Source: Clostridium sp. DSM 17811
GTDB lineage: Bacteria > Bacillota > Clostridia > Clostridiales > Clostridiaceae
Length of the DNA: 35,586 bases
Direction of reading: 5' to 3'
Assembly (NCBI RefSeq): GCF_018861905.1
Contig: NZ_JAHLDU010000033.1
Coordinates: forward strand, 1 to 35,586
The notes below the pieces were generated by a model, which had not been told where the DNA came from, did no database searches, and saw only the letters and a program-made list of their open reading frames with translations. Below, one piece after another: positions 15,796 to 24,664 of the stretch; position 1 is the stretch's first letter, and each line of letters starts with the position of its first letter. The translations under genes were made by a program, and so were the position numbers.

Positions 15796-15824
15796 ATTAT
15801 ATCGTATGCCTATTATATCTGCAA
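15796..15824 (-). promoter_or_regulatory. Promoter of the transglutaminase-like gene
   Basis: On the minus strand TTGCAG (15824-15819), a 17-base spacer and TATAAT (15801-15796). Most bases of the spacer and the following AATATATTGT are shared with the SLH gene promoter. Confidence 0.75.
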
Positions 15825-15972
15825 TAACAATTTTTTGTAATGCCGAAAACCTTATCACTGTGTTCTTTTAGTACTTATAAACTGTCACATATATTATTAA
15901 TTTATGTTTTATATAATGCTATTATTAAATATTATTTCAGATGTATAATTTCGTTTATCTCTAGCCCTAAAA

Positions 15973-16020
15973 TAAATAAACCACCAACATATTTATCTCC
16001 TTATGTGGATGGTTTATTTA
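15973..16020. terminator. Hairpin terminator between the surface genes and the ABC-3C operon
   Basis: An 11-bp outer stem (15973-15983 with 16010-16020) continues into an inner CCAACATA/TATGTGG stem with a bulge. It lies 330 bases past the ATPase stop and could insulate the two transcription units. Confidence 0.6.
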
Positions 16021-16349
16021 CTCCTGCTTATTAATTTATTACATTAGTTTTAGTTTAGTACATCTAATTATGTTTAACCTAATTGCTTGTATCTCTCTGT
16101 CTCTATATTCTATTGTAACTACCTTTTTAATTGTTTCCTTTTGTTTACTTGTTCAAATATATATACATTAATGATTGTTCCTTTGCTTTAATAAATAAAT
16201 CCCATTGCACATATATTATTCTGATTGTAACTTGTGAGTTTGTAATTATATTTCTGTGCTATATCTACCATTCATTTAATATATTTTTATATCAATTAAA
16301 TAGCTTATGCCTCTTATAGTTGTAATGTACTTTCCATTTTTAAAAAATC

Positions 16350-18275
16350 TTATTTAGTTTTTATTTTTAATAGCAAATTATCATCTTCTAGCGTCAAAAA
16401 TACATACTTTTTAAAACTCTCTGGATAAGTACCTGTCCCAGTTGTTAAAATTATTTGAAATAATGTACTTGGGTCACTTCTTAGCTCATATGCTTTTGAG
16501 AGTTGTTCTAAATTTTTAATTAAATTTATCTTATCAATTCCTTCTTTATTGGGAGTATCTATCATTAGGAACCTCGGATAATTTACGTTATTTTTTAAAC
16601 TCATGATAAGCATTGTTAAAAAGAACATTAAACGTTTAGGTACTGATGCACTTCTTTCTCTATAAGAATTCATATTAATGTGAGGCATATAATCATCACC
16701 AACATATGCTGCATAACAATTCTTATCTGCATTTTCCATCAAATCAAGATAAATTTCACTAAATATCTTTTTCTTTACTAACATATCTTCTCTAGCTGAA
16801 CTTAAATATGAATCAACTTTAATTTTTAATCCATCAATTTGATTCCTTAATTTGGTTACCTCAACAGCTATGTTTTCTCTTTTCTGTGCTAATTCCTCTG
16901 CTTTTCTATATTCAATAATGTTTGAGTTGATCTCACAAATCCTATCATCTATTTTTTTTACATATGCTGAATTATAGTCTGATGTAATATCTTTTGCTAA
17001 ATCCTGAATAAAAGAACGTACGCCATTAATCTTATGGTTGTATTCTTCTAATTCATTCAATATCATCTGCAACCTTTTATTTTTCTTATTAAGCAATCCA
17101 CTTAACGATTGTATTGCCTTTTTTTTAACCTTTAATATTTCTAAATATTCCTGATCTGTGTAAAAAAATTTTTCATATTGCTCTTCATCTATTTCGCATC
17201 CACATATACATTTATCCTTATCTCTTATTACTTCCCTTAGACAGTAAGGGCATGTATTTGGTGTAAATAACTTTAGCTTTTTGTTTACAAAACGAATTTT
17301 CTCTATTTCATACAGCTCTTTTTCAGACCCATCAATAAGATATAATATTTTCTCTGTTGATTGCTCTACTGATGACCTAGCATGAATAAGCTCTTCCATA
17401 TTACCCTGCAATTGATTTAATTTTCGTCTTTCAAAATCTATTTCTTTTAAAATTTCACTAGCATTACTTTCTTCACTTCTTGCTATATCTCGTTCTATGG
17501 TGACCTTCGTAAGCATTTCTTCATTTTCATTTATAATTGTTTTAATATGAGCTACATTTCCTAATTCCTCATTTAATATTTCTGCTAAAAATTCATTGTA
17601 ACTATCCATTACAGCTTCTTTCTTCTCATACTCTTTTAACTTAATCTTATATTTTCCAAGTACAGAATAATAGTCATTGTAAATCTCACCTAATAGCACT
17701 TCAAAAATAGCCTTTCTAATTTCTAATGAATCTGAGAGGAAATTTTCATTATCCGGAATCTTATATATTTTGTCTACCTCAGTAGCTTGATCATGGTATA
17801 TCAATCGCATTAAATCTGTCATATTTAATTTAAATTTCTTAGTTCCCTGAACAATGTCAAATACATCTACTCCCAATACTTCTAGTATCCAATCAGAAAA
17901 TACTGTAGTATCCCCATTACTTTTATTCCTATAAACACAAGTTTCTATTACCTTTTTTTCTGAATCTACAATATAAATTGAACTATCCCCTATGGATCGA
18001 GTCAATTCATAATTTTTGTCATTGATAGTTACCTCTAATTCAACATAATTATCGACATCATAATATATTTCATTATGCTTATTTTCTGCCTCTTTATCCC
18101 TTTTATTGAACCCTGAAACTTTGCCTCCTAATCCATAATAAATAAGGTTCATGAACGTACTTTTACCTTGACCATTTTCTCCTTCCAAAACAATTATTCC
18201 ATCATTTAAATAAGGAGATTCAAAGTAATATTTTTGACCGTTATAAGCAACCCTTCTAATTGCTAATCTTCCCAT
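16350..18275 (-). CDS. ABC-3C system ATPase (SMC/Rad50-like, zinc-hook-like)
   Basis: A 641-residue ABC ATPase of the SMC/Rad50 kind. Walker A is G32-ENGQGKS-T40. A coiled coil runs about 205-335, then a cysteine cluster C342-x2-C345 and C356-x-C358-x-C360 that resembles a zinc hook, and a second coil about 375-510. Walker B is at 569-575 (FLMIDTP). The signature region is probably around SVPKRLMFFLTML (545-557). It overlaps the preceding gene by 13 bp, so translation is probably coupled. In ABC-three-component systems (a predicted class of conflict systems described by Aravind and colleagues) such an ATPase works with a middle component and an effector. DNA or phage-structure sensing is the expected role. 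Confidence 0.88.
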   Translation of the reverse strand: MGRLAIRRVAYNGQKYYFESPYLNDGIIVLEGENGQGKSTFMNLIYYGLGGKVSGFNKRDKEAENKHNEIYYDVDNYVELEVTINDKNYELTRSIGDSSIYIVDSEKKVIETCVYRNKSNGDTTVFSDWILEVLGVDVFDIVQGTKKFKLNMTDLMRLIYHDQATEVDKIYKIPDNENFLSDSLEIRKAIFEVLLGEIYNDYYSVLGKYKIKLKEYEKKEAVMDSYNEFLAEILNEELGNVAHIKTIINENEEMLTKVTIERDIARSEESNASEILKEIDFERRKLNQLQGNMEELIHARSSVEQSTEKILYLIDGSEKELYEIEKIRFVNKKLKLFTPNTCPYCLREVIRDKDKCICGCEIDEEQYEKFFYTDQEYLEILKVKKKAIQSLSGLLNKKNKRLQMILNELEEYNHKINGVRSFIQDLAKDITSDYNSAYVKKIDDRICEINSNIIEYRKAEELAQKRENIAVEVTKLRNQIDGLKIKVDSYLSSAREDMLVKKKIFSEIYLDLMENADKNCYAAYVGDDYMPHINMNSYRERSASVPKRLMFFLTMLIMSLKNNVNYPRFLMIDTPNKEGIDKINLIKNLEQLSKAYELRSDPSTLFQIILTTGTGTYPESFKKYVFLTLEDDNLLLKIKTK

Positions 18276-18781
18276 TTTGTAACCTCACTATATCCTAATA
18301 TTTTTGTTTGCAGAGTTTCTATTTTAAGAACCTTAAGTCCTCGTATATTTTTTTTAAGCTCCAATGCAGCATCTACATCCTTTTTAATCGAATCATCCAT
18401 AAATATTTCTTCTGTTTTTTCATTATGTAACATCATTACATCTATATTCCCAGATTTTATATTCTTTTGCAAAGAGACGATTTCTTGTTTTTCCAGAAAA
18501 AAAAGGACTCTTTTTATTATAGAAACATCCATTTTTGAATCACAAAATAATTTTACTGCTTTCTCATTTTCAAATATATCTAATTCATCTTGTTTAATTA
18601 ATTTTCTAAACAATTTCATATTTCTATCATCTTTAATAAATTCAAATATAAGTCCTAATTTCCTATAGTCAGAAAAAGGCTTTTTATAGCATTCCAAAGC
18701 TTTAAAAATGGCTAATAGTTTTATAGTGATAAAATAATAATCTTCCTCTAATATAAACATCATTCTTTTTTTACTATCCAC
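18263..18781 (-). CDS. ABC-3C system middle component
   Basis: A 172-residue protein between effector and ATPase genes. It has no enzyme motif. It is helical and charged throughout (for example RNMKLFRKLIKQDELDIFEN), with a possible winged-helix segment at about 80-110 (VSIIKRVLFFLEKQEIVSLQ). Size and position match the middle components of ABC-three-component systems, which probably link the ATPase to the effector. The start is a GTG at 18781, directly after the effector's TAA, with a GGGGGGTGG ribosome binding site inside the effector gene. Its 3' end overlaps the ATPase start by 13 bp. The call rests mainly on context. Confidence 0.75.
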   Translation of the reverse strand: MDSKKRMMFILEEDYYFITIKLLAIFKALECYKKPFSDYRKLGLIFEFIKDDRNMKLFRKLIKQDELDIFENEKAVKLFCDSKMDVSIIKRVLFFLEKQEIVSLQKNIKSGNIDVMMLHNEKTEEIFMDDSIKKDVDAALELKKNIRGLKVLKIETLQTKILGYSEVTKWED

Positions 18782-20032
18782 TTAAGCCACCCCCCCTTTA
18801 TCTAATGCTAAAAAACAATCCTGAAACAAAATAATTATTGTTTTTTTTACCATATCTCTATCTAAGTAAGGTTCCTTATATGTTTTTGCTTTATCATTAA
18901 TGACTCTCTCTGCTTCATCAGCTAATTGCTCAAATATACCCTCTACTTCTTCTTGTAAAAACTTTCCTTGTTTCTCTTTTATAACTCTATTAACTATTCT
19001 CTTACATACTTTATAAATTCGATAATTATATGCCTTAACTTCCTTTATTTCAACATATCGTTGTTGCTCGTAAATTCCTTCAACATAATCATCTTCTAAT
19101 TCTTGTATTATATCCTCATCAAATTCAGGACAAACTGTATATATTTTTTCTTGTAAGTTTCGTACATCATCGCATTTAATTTGATCCCACTTTGGATACA
19201 GTGGATCCAATCTTTCTTCTACTTTTACTTTTCTTATAAATTCAAAGAAAATAATTTTAACTTCCGAAACATGCACAATTTTCATCAAGAAATCTTTTTC
19301 TAGTGCTCTTGATTCAATCATGTCAAGTAAACAGGCAATAATCTTATCACAGAATTTAATGTCAGTATTATATCTTATGCATAATTCCATAACATATTCT
19401 TTAATTCTACCTCTAATTTCTTGCTCAGTTTCCTCACCGAAACGCCATTCAATTAAATTAAAAAACAGCTCCCATTCATCATTTGTTATGCCCTCAATTA
19501 ACTTTTCATAGTAAGAGTTATCACCATTTGAATGTTTCTTATGCTGTTGAATATAATAATCTTTAAACACCGGCAATGCAAATGGAAATGCTTTGTCATA
19601 TTTCTTTTCTATTAAAAGTTGTAATATAGACTCTGTAGGTAATGGTTCTGAAATTTCTTTTAATACTCCAACTTTCTTTTCCTTAGCAACTTTTGTATTA
19701 GTATAAAAAACAAATACTATATTTTCAGATTGTTCAACCTTTCTCCAGTTATCAAAAAAAATACGCAATGAATTTTTAATTTCTTCACTATTTATTGAAA
19801 AAGGGGTACTATATACTTTATTTTGCTCTGTTATGTATTTCGTTATATCTGATCCCATATCTATTTCAAGAACATCATCTATATGTTCTATAGTACAATA
19901 AATGCTTTTTCTGTCCTCTAATAAAGCTTTAATTAACCGCTCTACAGCTCTCATTTTTTGCAAACCTATACCTTTTATACTTGCTTCTGCATCAGTATTA
20001 ATTTCTTTATTACCATTAAGAGGTTTTTTCAT
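18782..20032 (-). CDS. ABC-3C effector: predicted PD-(D/E)xK-type nuclease
   Basis: A 416-residue protein. The N-terminal 100 residues look like a restriction-endonuclease fold close to the DUF4297/Cap4 and Mrr type: a helix with Arg/Glu (KMRAVERLIKALLED), then E49-H-I-D52-D53, then Q70-x-K72 in ITEQNKVYSTPFS, and a closing helix ending FFDNW. The remaining 300 residues are helical and acidic and fit the C-terminal region shared by ABC-3C effectors. The ATG at 20032 has GGGGAG seven bases upstream and is preferred over 20068. It is the first gene of a tight three-gene operon. It should cut nucleic acid when the ATPase module senses infection; that function is inferred from family and context. 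Confidence 0.75.
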   Translation of the reverse strand: MKKPLNGNKEINTDAEASIKGIGLQKMRAVERLIKALLEDRKSIYCTIEHIDDVLEIDMGSDITKYITEQNKVYSTPFSINSEEIKNSLRIFFDNWRKVEQSENIVFVFYTNTKVAKEKKVGVLKEISEPLPTESILQLLIEKKYDKAFPFALPVFKDYYIQQHKKHSNGDNSYYEKLIEGITNDEWELFFNLIEWRFGEETEQEIRGRIKEYVMELCIRYNTDIKFCDKIIACLLDMIESRALEKDFLMKIVHVSEVKIIFFEFIRKVKVEERLDPLYPKWDQIKCDDVRNLQEKIYTVCPEFDEDIIQELEDDYVEGIYEQQRYVEIKEVKAYNYRIYKVCKRIVNRVIKEKQGKFLQEEVEGIFEQLADEAERVINDKAKTYKEPYLDRDMVKKTIIILFQDCFLALDKGGVA

Positions 20033-20447
20033 GATTTTCTCCCCTGTCAGAAATATTAAGTTTGCCATTAAACATTTAACTCTTTAACTCTACTTTACCA
20101 CTTACATATTGCGTGATATAAGACAAAACTTAACATTATAATACCACATTATCTACTGAATTCAAATCCCTCCCTCATGCTAATATCTAGATTTCTAATA
20201 GTATAATAAGCAAGCTTTTAAAATACTAATACTCTTTTTCTAACTATATCTGTAAATCTAATAGACTTTCCTATATATATATCTATTTTTCTTAGTTTAC
20301 ACTTGTAGATATCTCCATGTTGTTCTTTAAGTTAATATCTACTAAAAACATATTTATATAAACGTAAAGGGACAGTATTTAGCTGTCCCTTTATAACAAT
20401 ACTATGCTATTTTTGAGAATTTAGTAATTCTATATGTTTATTTATAA
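20033..20447. other. Upstream region of the ABC-3C operon
   Basis: There is no gene. A -10-like TATAAT on the minus strand lies at 20140-20135, but its -35 is weak (TTGAAT at 19 bases). A strong terminator at 20366-20392 separates this operon from the serine recombinase. Confidence 0.45.
20366..20392 (-). terminator. Terminator of the serine recombinase gene
   Basis: A perfect 10-bp stem (20366-20375 with 20383-20392) with a 7-base loop, rich in G and C for this genome, 56 bases past the stop codon. Confidence 0.75.
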
Positions 20448-21026
20448 TTAATAATCTATGATTTGGCTGTCTTCATATTCCTTTATCCGTCTATAAAATG
20501 TGTTTCTCTTCATGTTTAATAATCCCATAGCCTTGGTTGCGCTAATCTGCTTGTTTTGGATTTGGTTGTAGATCATTCCCATAGTGCTTCTATCCACTTG
20601 TATTTTTTTCCGTCCCATGTAAACGCCCTTCCCTTTCGCAATGGAAATACCTTCACGTTGGCGCTCTCTAATGTATTCTCTCTCAAGAGCAGCAACAGCC
20701 CCAAATATTGTCAACATAAACAAACCTGTAGGTGTTGTCGTATCGATGTTTTCTTTTAAAGAGATGAATTTAACACCTTTTTCATGTAACCTATTAGTAA
20801 GTTCCAGTAAATCTCTTGTATTTCTTGCAAATCTAGAAATCGAATCGACAATTAATGTATCCTTTTCACGTATGAAATCCATAACTTCCTTTAGCACTGG
20901 TCTGTTCATATCCTTGCCACTTAGTTTTTCAATGTATACCTTGTCAACTCCTAATGATTCCATATTAAATTCTTGCCTATCTGTTTTTTGATTTTCGTCA
21001 CTTACTCTAATGTAACCAATCTTCAT
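20448..21026 (-). CDS. Serine recombinase (resolvase/invertase family)
   Basis: A 192-residue small serine recombinase. The catalytic box is IGYIRVSDENQKTDRQ, with Ser9 as nucleophile and Arg7 beside it. The family motifs DSISRFARNTRDLLEL and TIFGAVAALEREYIRERQ follow, then GRKK and a C-terminal helix-turn-helix (about 155-185, ATKAMGLLNMKRNTFYRRIKE). The ATG at 21026 has GGAGG upstream. It lies directly upstream of the ABC-3C operon but is separated from it by a terminator. Small recombinases of this group resolve dimers or invert segments; no flanking crossover pair was identified with confidence. Confidence 0.92.
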   Translation of the reverse strand: MKIGYIRVSDENQKTDRQEFNMESLGVDKVYIEKLSGKDMNRPVLKEVMDFIREKDTLIVDSISRFARNTRDLLELTNRLHEKGVKFISLKENIDTTTPTGLFMLTIFGAVAALEREYIRERQREGISIAKGKGVYMGRKKIQVDRSTMGMIYNQIQNKQISATKAMGLLNMKRNTFYRRIKEYEDSQIIDY

Positions 21027-21476
21027 TTATGCCCTCCATTAATTTATTACTTAATACTGATTTAAATAAATAACTAGTCCTTAAAATGTTATAGTATTTC
21101 ACACTTTTCTATTTTTTATAATCAGTGTCACCAACCCTCTCCCATTATTTTTAAAATATATCAATAACTTTTATCAGAATTTTGAAATGTTTCAGCTGGT
21201 ATACCCCACATAAACATTATATCTAGCTAATTCCATCTATACAGTTAGTGTCAACAACTTATAAATTCATTCTTAAATGTGTCAACTATACATAGTAATC
21301 CTATTGACGCACTTTTGCATGTTACTAACTTATAAAATTAAAAATCCCTAACATTTGCTAGAGACTTTTAATTACATTAACCAGTTATTTTATGCTGAGA
21401 TTTTGCCTAATATTTAATACCTATGTATTAGGTACTTACACTAATTTCCTAATCATCATTAAATCCTTGTATATTA
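21027..21476. other. Intergenic region upstream of the serine recombinase
   Basis: There is no gene. GTGTCAAC occurs at 21248-21255 and 21279-21286, with GTGTCA also near 21125. AACTTATAAA-type words repeat in the same stretch. These could be recombinase sub-sites but no clear dimer site is visible. A terminator lies at 21341-21370. Confidence 0.4.
21341..21370 (-). terminator. Terminator of the SprT-like gene
   Basis: An imperfect 10-11 bp stem (21341-21350 with 21360-21370) is followed on the minus strand by TTTTTAATTTT, about 107 bases past the stop. Confidence 0.55.
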
Positions 21477-22103
21477 CTAGTCCATTTTTATCATAACGCA
21501 CATACACTCACCACATATGATATTTACATCCCTAGTAGCCCTTATATTGATACCACATTCATTACAAACATATTTCCGAGTGCTCGTTTTCCTCTTACCC
21601 AAATTACTTACATTAGCACCTCCAGTAGGTGGTACTATCAAACTATTTACATTAGTCCTACAATGATCTATGTTTGTATACATCCCATTTTCTTTAAGTA
21701 CCCCTATAAACCTCTTACTGGGTGAAGTTTTGCTATGTCCTATATAATGAACATATTCAATTATTAAATTTCTTTTTTCCGCCTCTGCTTTAAACCTTTT
21801 ATTATGATACCTTCCCCCATTACTTGTATCCTCAATGCTATTTACCATACAATAAAGATGCACCATTTCATGCAAAAGAGTAGCTAAAACATTTTCAATA
21901 TCTCTAGTAAGATGCTCTGCTGAAATATTTATCTCATGATAAGTATCCTTATTATCTTTCCAAACTTTATGAACAGTGATGTACCCATAACTTTTAGGAC
22001 TTGATTGAATTGTTATTACTACCTCTGGTAAACTTCCATCAAAATATATCTTGTTGAATACATTAAAAGCATTCTCCAATAAAAAATTGTCCGTAGATAT
22101 CAT
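21477..22103 (-). CDS. SprT-like zinc metalloprotein
   Basis: A 208-residue protein of the SprT-like group, distant relatives of the DNA-protein crosslink protease SPRTN. The zinc site H78-E79-x2-H82 lies in LATLLHEMVHLYC, with a likely third ligand at H100 (GGRYHNKRF). The N-terminal part (LENAFNVFNKIYFDGSLPEV) is typical of the family. A linker of about 40 residues leads to a C-terminal zinc ribbon C180-x2-C183 and C197-x2-C200. Such proteins are often carried by phages and plasmids. The start at 22103 follows GGGGG. It has its own terminator and stands between the methylase operon and the serine recombinase. Confidence 0.85.
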   Translation of the reverse strand: MISTDNFLLENAFNVFNKIYFDGSLPEVVITIQSSPKSYGYITVHKVWKDNKDTYHEINISAEHLTRDIENVLATLLHEMVHLYCMVNSIEDTSNGGRYHNKRFKAEAEKRNLIIEYVHYIGHSKTSPSKRFIGVLKENGMYTNIDHCRTNVNSLIVPPTGGANVSNLGKRKTSTRKYVCNECGINIRATRDVNIICGECMCVMIKMD

Positions 22104-22212
22104 TATTATTTACCCCCATTTAAGCAGTTTATAATACTTATATAAAACTGCTTATTTAGAGGTATACTTCTTAGAGTGCACTTGTTAAAACTTCCTCTTA
22201 TATAACAAAAAC

Positions 22213-22237
22213 AGCACTCACCAAATTGGTGAATGCT
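22213..22237 (-). terminator. Terminator of the methylase operon
   Basis: A 10-bp stem with one wobble or mismatch (22213-22222 with 22228-22237), followed on the minus strand by GTTTTTGTTAT, about 110 bases past the methylase stop. Confidence 0.7.
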
Positions 22238-22278
22238 GATAATATGCTTTGTAATCTTATAATTATTTTATTATCCGG

Positions 22279-22301
22279 TAACTCAGTAACTCAGTAACTC
22301 G
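22279..22301 (+). repeat. Three tandem copies of an 8-base unit
   Basis: TAACTCAG repeats head to tail at 22279-22286 and 22287-22294, then TAACTCG at 22295-22301. It lies between the methylase stop and its terminator. Confidence 0.7.
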
Positions 22302-22347
22302 TATGGATAGTATCTACATGTTTATTATACCATTTTACACGTTTTTG

Positions 22348-23712
22348 TCAATAATAATTATACCACAAAACTTCCATTCTTCCGTTGCCCTTTATTCCAC
22401 CTACGCCAGTTGTTGTGTCAACCTGTACACTCCTCCAACCATTATCGGCATTAAGATATTTATTGTATAATTCTGTATTATAGTTACTAACAAGCATCTT
22501 ACATTTTCCCTTATATATCGTTTTCAAAAAAATTTCGTGGTCTTCATAAGTAAAAGAATCTTTATATATTTCACCTAAGTTTTTCTTTTCATCCTCTGGT
22601 TTTAAATAACTTGGATCAAAATAAATCATTGCCCTCTCATCATTTAAATAAGGACATTTCAACACATATAATAATGCCCCTACTTGACTTACATGTACGC
22701 CTTCTAATCTCTCTGCAACATCATAGAGCCTACTAATAGCCCTATGATAATCGTCTGTAGATTTATATTTAACAGCACTCCAATCCTTTGCCATCCCATC
22801 CCTGCTTTGAGAATAAATGACATAAGTTGCAACTGCTAAATCCATATCGCCAATACTTACATTATCATGATTGTTCGAAGTCTCTGAATAAGCAATTTTT
22901 TTAGCTCGCATATGTACTTTTTCCTCGTATTGTTTTAATCTATTTTTATTCATACTCGTCAATGTCATATTAAGAACGTCTAATAATTTTTTTTCTAACT
23001 TCTCTATTTTTTTATAAAAGTCTAATTTATCATTTTGACTACTCATTAAAGTCTTTGATTTATCTAAGTAAACCGCTATTTCTTTCTTGACCTCTTTAAT
23101 AGTCATATGCTTGAATTCTTCAAAATATAGTATATACTGCTCTTCATATGCTGGTGAAAGTATTTTTTTATATATTATTATATAATCATCAAATAACCTT
23201 TTGAAGTTTCCGAGAATGTTTAATTCTTCAACTTTAAAATTAGTATCTTTTATAACCTTGTCATAACTTTTAGCTATTGCATCAATCCTTTTATAACGTA
23301 TATTATCCCTTAGTTTCTCCAAATCTTCTGAATAATATATAAAATTCAGTTGTTTTAAATATACCAATGCCTGCCTTTTCAACTCATCTATAAAATGATC
23401 TTCAGCCTCATTTCTTATCATCATATAATGATGAAATTCTTCAAGACTGTACTCTGTTCCATATATCCTGTTTATTAACTCATTAGCAGTGTCCTTATTA
23501 CTCATGACTCGCATAAAGGCACATAAACCTGCACTTGAGTCATTATAAATCTCGATTTTATGATGTGGTTTGTTAAAAAGCAAACGTGCCGCACCTCCAA
23601 ACGGTTCAATATACAAGTCCGTATTATTATAGTCGAGCATATCACTAATAAGAGATGCTAGTCTAGCTTTACCACCAAAATAAGGAAATGGGCTTAATGT
23701 TTTTAATGCCAT
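22348..23712 (-). CDS. Dam-type (D12 class) adenine-N6 DNA methyltransferase
   Basis: A 454-residue enzyme that should methylate adenine using S-adenosylmethionine. Motif I is at 8-15 (PFPYFGGK), followed by YIEPFGG at 34-40. The catalytic motif IV is D366-P-S-Y369 (IYFDPSYLKPED), a variant of DPPY. Between them lies an unusually long charged, coiled region (about 110-275) that makes it much longer than typical Dam (about 270-280 residues). Conserved FVSN-like (MLVSNYN, 406-412) and a C-terminal RMEVLWYN end complete the fold. It lies 12 bp downstream of an unknown gene in one operon. No restriction nuclease is recognisable nearby, so it may be an orphan or phage-derived enzyme, or part of an unusual defence pair. 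Confidence 0.9.
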   Translation of the reverse strand: MALKTLSPFPYFGGKARLASLISDMLDYNNTDLYIEPFGGAARLLFNKPHHKIEIYNDSSAGLCAFMRVMSNKDTANELINRIYGTEYSLEEFHHYMMIRNEAEDHFIDELKRQALVYLKQLNFIYYSEDLEKLRDNIRYKRIDAIAKSYDKVIKDTNFKVEELNILGNFKRLFDDYIIIYKKILSPAYEEQYILYFEEFKHMTIKEVKKEIAVYLDKSKTLMSSQNDKLDFYKKIEKLEKKLLDVLNMTLTSMNKNRLKQYEEKVHMRAKKIAYSETSNNHDNVSIGDMDLAVATYVIYSQSRDGMAKDWSAVKYKSTDDYHRAISRLYDVAERLEGVHVSQVGALLYVLKCPYLNDERAMIYFDPSYLKPEDEKKNLGEIYKDSFTYEDHEIFLKTIYKGKCKMLVSNYNTELYNKYLNADNGWRSVQVDTTTGVGGIKGNGRMEVLWYNYY

Positions 23713-23724
23713 AATCTCACCCTC

Positions 23725-24417
23725 CTATTCAATTGTACCAAATTTCTTTAAAATAGGTTCAGCAATAGACTCATGAATACTAACCATTTTTGTTTTTAAT
23801 CCATTTTCACTAACTACATAATCAAATTTGCCTTTATTTGAGTGTGTGTAATGTTTTTTTGATAACCCTTCCTTTATATCAGTATAATTATAATTTTTGA
23901 ATTTACTGTCTTTTAGTTCTTTATTGAAGTCCTTAAGTGGAATATGATAAAGCTTCAGCTCACCAATGGTTCTTCCCTCAATTACTTTTACTTCAATTTC
24001 ATCATCATTGTATATATACCTACATAACATTTCAAGGACTTCATCAGCTATATCGCCTGTAACCTCATAATCTATGCTTTCTGTTTCTTCAGGCTTAAAA
24101 TAATAATATTTGTCTACTATAAATTTACTAAGCTCTACAAATTTAGTTCTGCCCAATGCAACGCCATGAGACCTAAATGCTACAATTTCACTTTCTAGAT
24201 TCATTAAATTAGCCTTTATTTTCCCATAATCCTCACCTTGGACTTTAGCCGATATTTCTAACTGCTCCCTTTTAGAATTTTTATCTTTATATCGTTTAAC
24301 TTCAAACTCAAATAATCCAAGTAATTTTTCCTTCTTTATAGCATTTTCAGTAGCTATAATTTTATGTGTTTTTACTATTTCTTCATTATCCATTTGCCAA
24401 AGTCTAGTTGACTCCAT
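23725..24417 (-). CDS. Hypothetical protein, operon partner of the adenine methylase
   Basis: I do not recognise this 230-residue protein. It begins MESTRLWQMDNEEIVKTHKI. It has a helical first part (about 1-110, with a coiled stretch at YGKIKANLMNLESEIVAF) and a mixed alpha/beta second part rich in Lys, Glu and Tyr. No catalytic motif stands out. The frame is open back to 24468, but the ATG at 24417 follows GGGGG and is preferred. Its stop is 12 bp before the methylase start, and both share one terminator. It could be a specificity or antagonist protein, a restriction partner or an unrelated phage gene; the sequence alone does not decide. Confidence 0.65.
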   Translation of the reverse strand: MESTRLWQMDNEEIVKTHKIIATENAIKKEKLLGLFEFEVKRYKDKNSKREQLEISAKVQGEDYGKIKANLMNLESEIVAFRSHGVALGRTKFVELSKFIVDKYYYFKPEETESIDYEVTGDIADEVLEMLCRYIYNDDEIEVKVIEGRTIGELKLYHIPLKDFNKELKDSKFKNYNYTDIKEGLSKKHYTHSNKGKFDYVVSENGLKTKMVSIHESIAEPILKKFGTIE

Positions 24418-24664
24418 AATTATTCCCCCTATGTAGAACCATATAATATTATCCATAAATTTTAGCATATAACAAATAAGAAATCTATGTTATTAGCATT
24501 AAATTGGTTTGCCAAATAAGCACATGGATTGCCAATATGCTTGCCATCCCTTAAATTCTCCATAACTGCACCATTTTTAAGCTGACATACTGGCTATATA
24601 TAATATAAAATTTACTGCCATTTAAATACCTCAGAACACTATAATGCATAAATATTCAAATTAA

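Larger units (their letters stand above)
15697..16349. other. Intergenic region with promoter and hairpin
   Basis: There is no gene. It holds the promoter of the transglutaminase-like gene (15796-15824) and a strong hairpin (15973-16020). The remaining 330 bases up to the ATPase stop are AT-rich and have no structure I can support. Confidence 0.5.

Noticed and set aside
22279-22301. A CRISPR array or iteron origin
   Set aside because: Only three short copies without spacers and no replication gene nearby. No CRISPR-like repeat-spacer pattern was seen anywhere in the window.
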